A stretch of 64,000 bases of DNA from Anaeramoeba flamelloides (Eukaryota; Metamonada; Anaeramoebidae): positions 3,472,001 to 3,536,000 of the forward strand of contig JANTQA010000060.1 of the NCBI GenBank assembly GCA_027625915.1, written 5' to 3'. Below, piece after piece: positions 55,112 through 64,000 of this stretch (positions are counted from its first letter, which is position 1; each line of letters opens with the position of its first letter). Both the position numbers and the translations under genes were made by a program. The notes under the pieces are model-generated. The model did no database searches. It was given only the letters and a program-made list of their open reading frames with translations, and was not told the origin of the DNA.

Positions 55112-56294
55112 AGTTACTTTCTTGGATTTGACCAAACCCATAAACTTGACTGTCTTTTGAAAGAACAATCGTATATGAACAACCACACACAACATTTTCG
55201 ATTTGGATCTCATTAAAAAACTCTAATTTGGTAAATTCAGAGGTATCATTAGTATGACCAGACCTATCCACCATACCACAACTGTACAGACCAGAGTCGA
55301 AGAGAAGTACTGAAAAACATAGCCCAATAGCTATTTTTCGAAGGTTTCTGTTGTCTTCCCCCTTAACGATTACTTTTCTTGGCGAGGCTATATTACGTTT
55401 TTGACCAACCCCACACCCAGAACAGTTATTGTCCCCCTGTGCCCATAAGGTCCAACTACTTGTAAGGTATAAACAATTCCGAGTACAAACAGAATCTGAG
55501 ATTAAAATGACGTTTTCAGAGATTAGAGTAGGTTTTGAATATTTATCTTGTGAAATTGGCATTTTGTGTTTTTTAATTGTTTGTGGATTGGGTTGGAATT
55601 GTTTCTTTTTTTATCAAAGGACACATCAAAAAATAAAAAAAATAAATCAAAACCCAAAAGGAGAAAAAAAGAAAGAAAAAGAAAAAAAGAAAGTTAGAAA
55701 GAAAGGAAAGAAGATAGACCGAAACATAATTTTAAAGAGACAAAGAAAAATGTCAATAATTTTTCCAAAGATTCGAAAAGAACATACGTATGAATTAGAT
55801 CCAAATCCATAAAAATCACCGTTTTCTAATAAAAAAAAGTTTTGAAATTCACCACCTGACAACTTCGTTACGGGTGACGTAATGTTATTGTCTTTGAAAT
55901 AAGTGTATTCTTTTGGTTTTTGAAAATTTTCCAAAGACCCATTGGATGGGCTATTGTAATCGGAAAACAAAAACACTTTGCCTGATTTTGTTAAAATAGC
56001 GTTCGTATGGTAACCAGAACTTACTTGAACAATAGGATCGTTGTTAATTTCTTCATTGCCTTCGGTTAAAAAGCCATGATAATTTTCTCTACCGATCGAA
56101 TGGAATTTGTTGTCTTCTGTAAAATAGATCAAATTGTAAGCAGAACCATTCATTTGTTTAATGCTGCCATTAATAATCTTATTGTTAATGAGTGTTGGTT
56201 TTTTTAACATCATTTTTGAAGTATTTAGAGTTGGAAGATCTTTTCCAAAATACCATAAGTCTGATTTCATCTTAAGATAATTATGAGCCTCCAA
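55112..56294 (-). CDS. 5' exons of RCC1-BTB protein: RCC1 repeats
   Basis: Exon 1 runs 56294-55788 (169 codons from ATG; donor GTATGT, phase 0). Exon 2 runs 55604-55112 after acceptor AAAAAAG (164 codons plus one base; donor GTAAGA). The ATG at 55562 is therefore probably internal. RCC1-type repeats are visible: SDLWYFGKDL, KFHSIGRENYHGFL, VSSGYHTNAILTKSGKVFLF, LSGGEFQNFFLLENGDFYGF, LWAQGDNNCSGCGVG, VCGCSYTIVLSKDSQVYGFG. These fold into a seven-bladed propeller; here about six to seven blades fit in 333 residues. The usual glycines are partly replaced, so the repeats are divergent. RCC1-BTB-BTB proteins are a large family in some amoebae; nucleotide-exchange activity cannot be assumed. The donor phase fits the BTB exon at 47834. 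Confidence 0.85.
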
Positions 56295-56503
56295 TACGGG
56301 TAATTAAATTGAAATTTTGGATAAAAAAAAAATAAAAAATAGATTTGATTTAGAACAAAAACGGTACAAATATTGTAGTCACTTTTTTTACTTAACAGTA
56401 CTTTTGGTTTGTTTGAAATTGTTCCAAAATTTGATGTGAATTACAAGATCATAATCCCAACAACTTTCAATTTAAAAGTTTTAGTTTTACAAACATTTAA
56501 AAA
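56295..56503. promoter_or_regulatory. Upstream region of the RCC1-BTB gene
   Basis: About 210 bases separate the start codon from the LINE insertion at 56504. The promoter should lie here if the start is right, but I see no motif I can name. Confidence 0.3.
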
Positions 56504-56606
56504 CTTGTAATTTCGTAAAATAAACAGAAGTACACTAATTCTAATTTACAAAACAGAATTTAAAATTTAAAAAATAAAATTCAAAGTCAAAAAAAAGAAA
56601 TTTAAA

Positions 56607-57827
56607 TTAAGGGACTAGTAAACTAAAAAAAATCTTCTTGTAAATTTACTAACAAATTAAAAAAAAATTTTACCGTATCTAGAAATTGAAAAATAAAGTA
56701 AAAATCTGATAACTACAAGACACACTTTACTTTTAATACAATTTTCAGAAATGAATTATTGTTTTTAAAAGACTGATCCATTTTTCTCATTTTTGAATTG
56801 CTCAAAATCCAACATATTTCCAAATTATTTAAAAAAAATTATTTTCTTTGAAAGAAGATTGAAATCTTATTGCCTGTAAAGGAAGTGCACAAAAATACAC
56901 TTTAAAAATGAAACCACTAAGTTCTAAAATAACCAAATTTAAAAAATCTACTTAATCTCAAAAAAAATACAATATTTATTTTAAACTTGTAAAGAATATA
57001 ATTTTTTGATTCAAAGAAAAGGCCAAATCTATTTTTTCTTGGGATTAAATGAAAAAATCTGAGAAAAAGAACTAAAGAATCAAATTAAAAGTTCTCCCGA
57101 AATACTTTTTTAAAACCTGGAAAATTCAACTTATTATCTCAAGAAATACTTTTTAATTTGATTATTGTAAATTAATAATTAAAAACCAAATCTTAATTAT
57201 TTCAGTAAGTCATTAACAACCCAATGATGAAATGTATCAAATAGAGTTTACGTTTATTTCTTAATTTTGTAAATATTTTGCAACAAATATAACAATTCAA
57301 ATGCATATTTTGAATAATAAAAAAAATAATAGATATTATCAAATACCTGATTTTACTACAAACAGTACCTTGTTTATACTCTTGATATATGAAAAAGTAT
57401 ATTGACAAGTCTTTTCAAGTTCAAGAAATTTCATAAATATTTCTGAATAAAATAAATGTTCAAATTTTTTAGATCTTTAAGGATACAATATTTGATTTAT
57501 TTTTCTTGTATTTTTAAAATAATATTAAAGGCACAACGTTAATTACTCATAAAGACTCTCAGAAATTACTAAAAGTGATATTTCTTCAAAAATTAAATTT
57601 TTTTGCAAATTTTTATTTTTCTAATTTGATCTCCAAAAACCTACCAAAAAGGATCTAGATCTTTTGACTGAAAATTCGATTGGAAAAATGAAATCTTTTA
57701 AAAATGATGATTCATTTCTCTAAAGTTGACAAACGAAGTTTCTTATTGGGTTTAATTGTATCCTTATGTAAATAATTACTCTATTACCTTTGGGAAAAAA
57801 AATAAATAAGAGTTACTAGTCACTTAA
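56607..57827 (-). mobile_element. TTAA element (1.22 kb), inverted partner of 3726-4960
   Basis: Left TTAAGGGACTAGTAAACT, right AGTTACTAGTCACTTAA. The reverse complement matches the intron element at 3.7-5.0 kb throughout (for example AATAGAGTAATTATTTACA and GGATACAATTAAA). It is the first of three insertions in the LINE copy. Confidence 0.85.
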
Positions 57828-57883
57828 AAAAATAAATTAGGAAATTTATGTCTGTTTAATTTCGAAAAATTATTAAAATTTAA

Positions 57884-58827
57884 TTAAGGGACTAGTCTAT
57901 ATTAATTTTTTTTTTTGACCAATAACTAAATAAGGAATCCTTATCTTGAAATATGTTTAAAATTAAAAATAGACAGGTTTTTTCAATGTTAGAACTTTTA
58001 GTTCTTATTTTTTTAAAATTTTACAATTCTAGCCAAAAAAAGTGACTTTTAAAAATTTTTTTTTGAAAAAAGATCTTTAAGGGATGAGAATTTTTTGATT
58101 AATTTTGGATTTAATTATTTTCTCAAAAATAATATTTATTCTCATTTTTAAAAACGAAAAAATAATTTAAAACTGGTTAATATTTTCTCCTTCACTTCTG
58201 TTCATCCAACTTGACTCTATAAAGAACTCAATTTGTTTTATCAATAATTACTTTTTTAAAAAATAGTTCTTATTTTTTTCTTTGATTTTTTTTGACTCTG
58301 ACAAAAACTTTTGGGATGGTAATTTGGGAATACTTAAAAAAACTTCAAATTTAACAAAAACAAAAGAGTGTAAACTGAAAAAGTAGATTCATGAAAAAAA
58401 AGAATGGTACAATATAAAAAAAGAAAATCTTTAATTAAGAGTAAAGCATATATTGTATATTTTTTTCAAATCAAACTATGTTTTTATGCAAATCCAAAAA
58501 AACCCTTTCAGGTTGATTTTTCAAACTATTTTTCATACGTCTTCCACAAACATAACAAGGTTTTGCTTTCTTGCTCATATTTTTTTTTTATTTTTTGTAT
58601 TTTTGCGAAAAGTTGAAAAAAAGCAACTTCCAAAAAAGTGAAAAAATGCAAAAATTTTTTATTTCTATAAAAACAATAAATAAATTTAATGAATGTCATT
58701 TAGCAAGATTTCATTAATATACTAAGAAGTTTTTCACTTTGATTTCAAATCTAAGTAATTGGCAAAAAAAGTTCTAAATCTCTATTAAATTTACCTAAAA
58801 AAAATTTAATCTAGACTAGTCCCTTAA
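57884..58827. mobile_element. TTAA element (944 bp)
   Basis: Left TTAAGGGACTAGTCTATATT, right AATCTAGACTAGTCCCTTAA. Subterminal ACCTAAA/TTTAATAGAGATT sequence links it to 29693-30354. Short open frames near 58404-58641 have no motif. Confidence 0.85.
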
Positions 58828-59002
58828 AGAATAAATAATAAAATCAATTGGAAGTCAAAAGATATTATCGAACTAAAAATTGAAATATACAAATACACAT
58901 AGAACGAGTTGTTGAACTTCGGAAAACATAGGCACTTGGCGACACTCCATGCCACTACATAGTACTCCACAAAAATATTTCACAATAATAAAAAATCAAA
59001 AT

Positions 59003-59480
59003 TACTGTAGTCAAAATAAAGTGTGCAAAAAAATTTAATGCGTGTTTCAAAATAAAAAGTTTGTTTTTTTGTTATAGAAGACCTATACGTGAACCAATCA
59101 AAGAGTCTTATAATAAACCCTAAAAAAATATAGTATGGTTTCTTAAAGTTCTATTATTTAAAAAGAAATTCTAAAAATGAAGGATCTTATTGCAAAATTT
59201 ATCTTAAAAATAGAGTAAATTTTTGAGAAAATTTTAATCATCAAAAATTCAAAAAATTGTAAAAAAATGAGACAATTAGGAAAAATTTTTAACTATTTGC
59301 ATGAATAATTTAAATTTTACGATAAATAACTCGTCCTTTACTTTCAAAATTGATTTGAACTCAGGTATACTATGTGGTAGTAGATTGTATGTCGCCTTGG
59401 AACAAGAAGAAAAAAAAGTACGGATAATATTTTGAAACAGGGATTATAGTCTTTGGGCACGCATAGTTTTGATCACTGTA
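59003..59480 (-). mobile_element. TA-flanked Tc1/mariner-like element (478 bp)
   Basis: Left TACTGTAGTCAAAATAAAGT, right TTTTGATCACTGTA with ACTATAATCC-type sequence inside. It is an inverted copy of 29761-30246 (shared: GTACGGATAATATTTTGAAA, TAGTAGATTGTATGTCGCC). The LINE reading AAAATTATTTATAAA is restored if one TA and the element are removed. Confidence 0.88.
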
Positions 59481-60033
59481 TTTATAAAAAACTCAAAAAT
59501 ATTTAAATTATCCCTCAAGTTCAACAATTCTAAAATTCAGAACATTCACTAATTGCTTAAATAGATATTACTATGTAATAAATAAAAATTCAAATAAATT
59601 TTGTCCTTTATGTTTAAGATAAGAACAGAAGGAAATTATAGAAAATATTGATCATTTTTTATGGATATGTCCTTTCTGTGAAAAAGATAGATTAATATTT
59701 CATAATAAATTAAAAGAAATAAATCTTAATGAATTAATTTTAAATCAAGATAGTTTGAAATTATTTCCGTTAATTAATAATTGTGAAATCTATGATTTTG
59801 TACTTAAATTCCTGAAAGGGGATTTAATTCTAAGGGCTACTAGAGTTTAATTTACACTTCTTCAATAATAATAATAAAAAAACCTTGTAATTTCTTCAAC
59901 TTGACACTTTTATTTTTTTTTTTCATAATAACAATTTCAGGTTTTGAAAGTGAATAAGTATTTTTGGATTGGTAGTCAATCAACTGTTTGTATTATTTCT
60001 CATATTTTCTTTTTTTAATTATTTTTTTTTTAC

Positions 60034-60140
60034 TTAAGGGGATTTTCTCGATTAAATTTTTTTACCTAAATATAATAGAGAATGGGAAATTTTTTTCCCA
60101 ATAACTTAGATTAGAAAATTATGTCTCTTTTCAATAATGC
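60034..60140. mobile_element. Truncated TTAA element
   Basis: TTAAGGGGATTTTCTCGATT, then TTTTTACCTAAATATAATAG, and ATAACTTAGATTAGAAAA match the left part of 29693-30354. The right end is lost. Confidence 0.6.
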
Positions 60141-60599
60141 TCATTTTTTACTTTTTATGAACTTAAATTATAATAAACACTATTAATAAATAAAAGATCT
60201 TTGATTAAAAAAATATTTTTAAAGATATTTAACAATTTAAGTTGGAAAAATCTAAATTTAAAGGTTCTATTAATATTTTTTTTAGATTTAAAGGTAAAAA
60301 ATTAGAAAAGTTTATTCCTAACAAATAAGAGATCATTTTATTAAATTTTAAAAATTATTTTAAATCTTATGAATATCTTTGAAATAGCGAGTCAATTTAT
60401 TTTTACTATTAAAGAATTGTTGTTAATTTAAAATTTAAAAAAATATATATTTTATTTATTTTTTTTTTATTTTTTTTATTAATTTTTTAGTATTTCAAAA
60501 ATGAAAAAAACCTCAGCACTTGAATACACTCTAGAGAACTTGGTGAACACTTTAATTAATTTTTTCCGAATTCAAAAAAAAAAAAAGAATAATATATAA

Positions 60600-61190
60600 G
60601 CTAAACACAATTTCAAAAATTATGAGCCACCTGAAATAAAAAAATAAAAAAAAAAAATTATCATTTAGTATTCAAGAAAAATTAATAATTAAAAATGATT
60701 TGTAATTCACTTTTAAATCATTCTAAATAAATAAAAACCTGATATTTTAATAATTAAAAAAAAATAAAACCAAAAACATATAAAAATTGAGTCACAATTT
60801 TAAAATGAGCATTACGGATTTTTTATTACTGAACTTTCACTGAAAACAAGTTGAACAACAAGATTTTTTATGATTAATTAAATTCATTTTAAAAAACATC
60901 ACATAGTCTCAATTTTCTTAGTGATTATTAGTCTTTTCGAAGATCTCTTTTTTTTTCCACATGATCTTTTAAAAAAAAAAAAAAAGAAAAACAAAGAAAA
61001 AGAAAAATTTAAAAAAAAAAAATAAAGCGAAAAACATAAGAAAAAGCAAAACAAAAATTTGCAAAATTAGAAAAAATGATTCTGATCCAAAAATTTGAAA
61101 ATATTTTTTTTTGTTAAGAATACTTGAATAAACCCTGAAAACATCTTCCATAAACATTATAAATAGAGTCTAAATTTTTGAAATATAGTT
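60600..61190 (-). mobile_element. Dispersed repeat, inverted partner of 38590-39235
   Basis: The reverse complement shows the same order of landmarks (see 38590-39235). Differences include length of A/T tracts and absence of the TA microsatellite. Confidence 0.65.
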
Positions 61191-61799
61191 TATTTTCAAG
61201 ATGGTACGGCAAATTTATTTTATGATATATTTATTAAACTCAATCTTCAAAAAAGTCTTTAAATATACAAAATCATTACCAACTATTTATCGATTCTTGA
61301 TAATTATCCAATTTGTTTCTTAGTGTTGTATTTAATAAATAGAAGATATTAAATTTTCTGATCTTCACAATATCTGATATTTTTTAAGGGTAAAAATTGT
61401 GTGTCTATTATTTTCTTTTGATCAAAAAAATCGTTTTCATAACTTATTCAATCTCAAAAAATTTTCAAATAGAATTAAAAATATATATAACTACATTTGA
61501 TTTTTTAAAAAATCATTTATACCCTTTCCATATTTCCAGTTTTTTATTGAAATTGGTCGGACATTGTTTTCAACAAAAAAGGTGTTTGCTATTTTTTTTT
61601 CATTTTTGGGGAAATATTATAAGGGACTTATTTAGAAATAAATACCATAGTCATTGATTCTAATGGTATTAATATTAAACTTATTTTGGTATTACCAATT
61701 AACGAATACCTCCACTAAAAAAAATGATTTTTTATGAAAAGTAATAAAAAAAACCCACTTTTTTGGAAATACTTTATATAAATATAGTATTTTCTCTTT
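61191..61799. other. Gene-free stretch
   Basis: AT-rich; short chance frames only. Confidence 0.4.
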
Positions 61800-61915
61800 T
61801 CTTTTGAATAGCAAAAAACTAGTGCACTTCGATTGGATTTCCCAGAATTAAAAAGAATAGAGTAAATTCTATATTTGTACTTTCCACTTGTGAACCCTGG
61901 AAAACACATTACACA
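61800..61915. repeat. Fold-back repeat, simple copy
   Basis: GGATTTCCCAGAATTAAAAA faces GTGAACCCTGGAAAACAC around AGAGTAAATTCTATATTTGT: the basic hairpin unit of the family. Confidence 0.55.
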
Positions 61916-62552
61916 GAGAATATTATCATCAGTTTTTTTTATTAGTTTTCATAAAAAATCATTTTTAGATGACGAGAGTGTTTTCGTAACAATTAGTAAT
62001 TATTCATTCAAAAAAATTTCCTAAAGTTGAATTCAAAGAAAATATCTTTTCACCACCAAATAAACTTTTTAGATATATTTTTAAGCTGGAAACCAATTAC
62101 CAGCTTGGATCAGTTTTTGAATGTATCATCATCAAAACGAATTATAGTATATAAGTTATAAAATATTAAATATCAAAGGGACTGAATACTGACAAAATTG
62201 GGATTATAACGCTTCACAAGATTTTTTTTTCTCAAAAATTTTGTTGATTAAAAACAAAATAAAGATGGATTTTTTGTTGAAATATTTGAAAAAATAATTA
62301 AATATTTTGTTTTTGATGGAAATAATCCAATTTTAGTTTGAAAATATTTTTCAAGTTTGTGCATATATAATTTTTGTTTATTAATGAGAAGAAATAATTT
62401 ATTATAGATTAGAGTAAATTCAAATTGAAATCGTAAGAAATATCTGAAAAGAGACTCATAAAATCAATATTTCTTTTTAAAAAAAAGTTTTTTTATATCA
62501 AAATTAATTAAGAACATTATATAAATCATTCTTCAATGATTTAATAAATAAT
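61916..62552. other. Gene-free stretch upstream of the 5S gene
   Basis: AT-rich. No tRNA or other RNA-gene signal recognised. Confidence 0.4.
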
Positions 62553-62673
62553 GTATTCGGCCATACCCAATTTAATAATCCTGGACACATTCTGAACCCA
62601 GAAGATCAACGAATTGAGGGCTAAGCTAGATAGTGTGAAGGGGAACCTCTCGAGAACACTTGGTGCTGAATAC
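62553..62673 (+). rRNA. Probable 5S rRNA gene (divergent)
   Basis: 121 bases, the normal 5S length, and far more GC-rich than the flanks. The 5' end GTATTCGGCCATACC contains the universal GGCCATACC and pairs with the 3' end GGTGCTGAATAC (GTATTC with GAATAC, six pairs). Other 5S-like blocks are GGGCTAAGC (compare GAAGCTAAGC), GAAGGGGAACC (compare GATGGGAGACC, the box C region) and GGTGCTG. A T run starting at 62674 serves as a Pol III terminator. The middle helices are hard to fit by eye, so a diverged pseudogene or a 5S-derived SINE head is possible. Confidence 0.75.
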
Positions 62674-64000
62674 TTTTTTATAAATTAATTGTCAAGATAA
62701 GAACAAGACAATTTGTGTTTATAAAAAAAATAATAATAATTATTTCACCACAATTTCTAATTAACATAATAAAAAAATATTTTTAATATTATTTAACAAA
62801 AAAAACATAAAATAAAATAATTTTTTTTTTTTTTAGTTATAATCAATTACTAATTATTCAATTTATTTTGAAAATTTCAATCTAAGAATATTAATCTACT
62901 AATATTTTATTACCAATAAAATACTTGTAGCGACCAACTTTTGAATAATTTAAATTACATTCTTCTTATTTTCATTTATTAAATTTAAATTAAATCTCTA
63001 ATCAAAATTTTTAATTTTCCAATTGAATGAGAAATCACCGAAACATGTTTATTTTATTTGATTAAAATCTAATGTTGTAGTTTCTTGTAATTAATAAAAT
63101 TATTATATTAATGATAATTTTGGAGTCATCAAACAGTTATTATTAATCATAAAACACCAATATTTTTATTGTTTGTTGAAAATATTAGAACTCCTTTTTG
63201 AAACTATTCTGGGTTATGGGAAAATGTCTAATATAGTGTCTACCTATTCCCCATTTCATGCAAATTTACTCTACCACAATTAAAACTTTCACTTTCTAAT
63301 GATGAATTAACCAACTTGTAAATGTTTAGAAATTAGAAAAATAATAACCACTCAATTCGAGTGAAGATTAAGAAATGAAATACCTCAAACAAACTGATAA
63401 TTTCAAAACAAAAAATTAAAAAGAATTTTACGTAACTTTCATCAAGAATGTTTGGTGAAAAAATTACTCAATTTCTTTAGAAAATTAAAATTGTTGATTA
63501 TAAGATTTTCTAACAATAAATATATTCATTTTAAAAGAAATTACAATTACTTAATTTTCATAATGTTAATTTGGTGTTATAAACATTTTTTTTTTTCAAA
63601 TGGGTCTTTTTATAAACAAAAAAAAAAAAAAAGCAAAAAACAGAAAGTAATATTCAAATTAAAAAATCAGAAAATTTCTAAAATGAGAAAAAATCATTAC
63701 AATCTAAAAATTTAAATTTTATTTTCAAACAATAAATTAATAAAACTCATAGAATATGTTCAATTTCTTCAATAAAACTGGTCCACTTTGACTGAAAAAG
63801 AGTTTATATTTCTATTCAAGATCTTTATTTATTTCGTTTGTACTTTTTTAGTTGTATATCTTCTTCATAAAATAACAACTCTAAATGAAAAGAAGATATT
63901 TTTAGAAAAGAAAAAAAGAGAAAGAATTGTGTTTTTAAAGCTATTTAAATTTCAAAGGTCCGTAAGAATCTAATATTTGATTTAATTTCATCAAATTTTG
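62674..64000. other. Gene-free stretch to the window end
   Basis: The T run (Pol III terminator) ends the 5S gene. Two Lys/Phe-rich frames (63452-63715 and 63788-63973) are composition-driven and show no motif; I do not call them genes. Confidence 0.4.

Larger units (their letters stand above)
56504..59894 (+). mobile_element. LINE insertion with target duplication, split by three DNA elements
   Basis: An 11 bp direct repeat CTTGTAATTTC (56504-56514 and 59884-59894) flanks everything between. LINE sequence begins at 56515 (TAAAATAAACAGAAGTACAC, matching the connection region at 44408) and resumes at 57828-57883, 58828-59002 and 59481-59883, ending in AATAATAATAAAAAAA. The final part encodes the zf-RVT-like tail (FCPLCLR, EQKEIIENIDHFLWICPFCE with one stop). 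Without the insertions the copy is only about 730 bp, a 5'-truncated retrotransposon. Confidence 0.85.

Noticed and set aside
61910-61930. ACAGAGAA motif suggestive of U6 snRNA
   Set aside because: None of the other U6 blocks (GATTAGCATGG, the 5' stem) is present nearby.
63452-63973. Two Lys/Phe/Ile-rich frames near the window end
   Set aside because: Low-complexity composition typical of random AT-rich DNA; no domain or start context supports them, though a gene continuing beyond the window cannot be excluded.

Overview
This window looks like nuclear DNA of a free-living amoeboid protist. My best guess is Anaeramoeba (Metamonada) or a close relative. That rests on the gene families (RCC1-BTB, B-box/filamin/TLDc, an actin paralogue, an ABCC transporter, an ephrin-receptor-like cysteine-rich multispanning protein), GT-AG introns, a standard stop-codon set, extremely AT-rich intergenic DNA and eukaryotic transposons. 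The assignment is inference; no marker here proves the genus. There is no operon structure, no bacterial gene order and no CRISPR array.

Layout. 1-3.3 kb: AT-rich DNA with dispersed repeats. 3.35-9.7 kb (+): a two-exon B-box/coiled-coil gene whose 1.5 kb intron is mostly a TTAA-flanked transposon, then a second element and a LINE tail, then a B-box/coiled-coil/filamin/TLDc gene. The two blocks may be one gene. 12.5-13.5 kb: a long CT microsatellite and two TTAA elements. 13.8-14.9 kb (-): a divergent actin with altered active-site residues. 16.6-18.2 kb: a palindromic mini-element and a decayed TTAA element. 19.8-24.7 kb (+): an ABCC-type full transporter. 25.2-26.3 kb: an inverted-repeat element carrying a small intron-containing gene. 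27.4-30.8 kb: a near-perfect 139 bp inverted repeat and a cluster of nested elements. 32.4-36.9 kb (+): a 1489-residue surface protein with a signal peptide, seven propeller-like repeats, a cysteine-rich stalk and about nine membrane segments. 37-41 kb: fold-back repeats. 41.4-42.1 kb (-): a three-exon eIF5A-like gene in which the hypusine-site lysine appears to be absent. 43.9-45.6 kb: a LINE reverse-transcriptase relic split by a fold-back repeat. 47.0-56.3 kb (-): an RCC1-BTB-BTB gene whose second intron is about 7.3 kb and full of transposons. 56.5-59.9 kb: one 5'-truncated LINE copy, bounded by an 11 bp target duplication and split by three later DNA transposons. 62.6 kb: a probable 5S rRNA gene.

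The protein genes do not form one pathway. They cover cytoskeleton (actin-like), transport (ABCC), surface sensing (ephrin-like/multispanning), translation (eIF5A-like) and protein-interaction scaffolds (RCC1-BTB, B-box/TLDc). What unifies the window is its mobile DNA: at least six DNA-transposon or MITE families (TTAA-flanked piggyBac-like, several TA-flanked Tc1/mariner-like, one ending CCCTTAGCACCCC), one non-LTR retrotransposon family and one fold-back family. Several inserted into one another, so their relative ages can be read from the sequence. All exon joins were inferred by eye from splice-site motifs, reading phase and family length; none was tested against transcripts.
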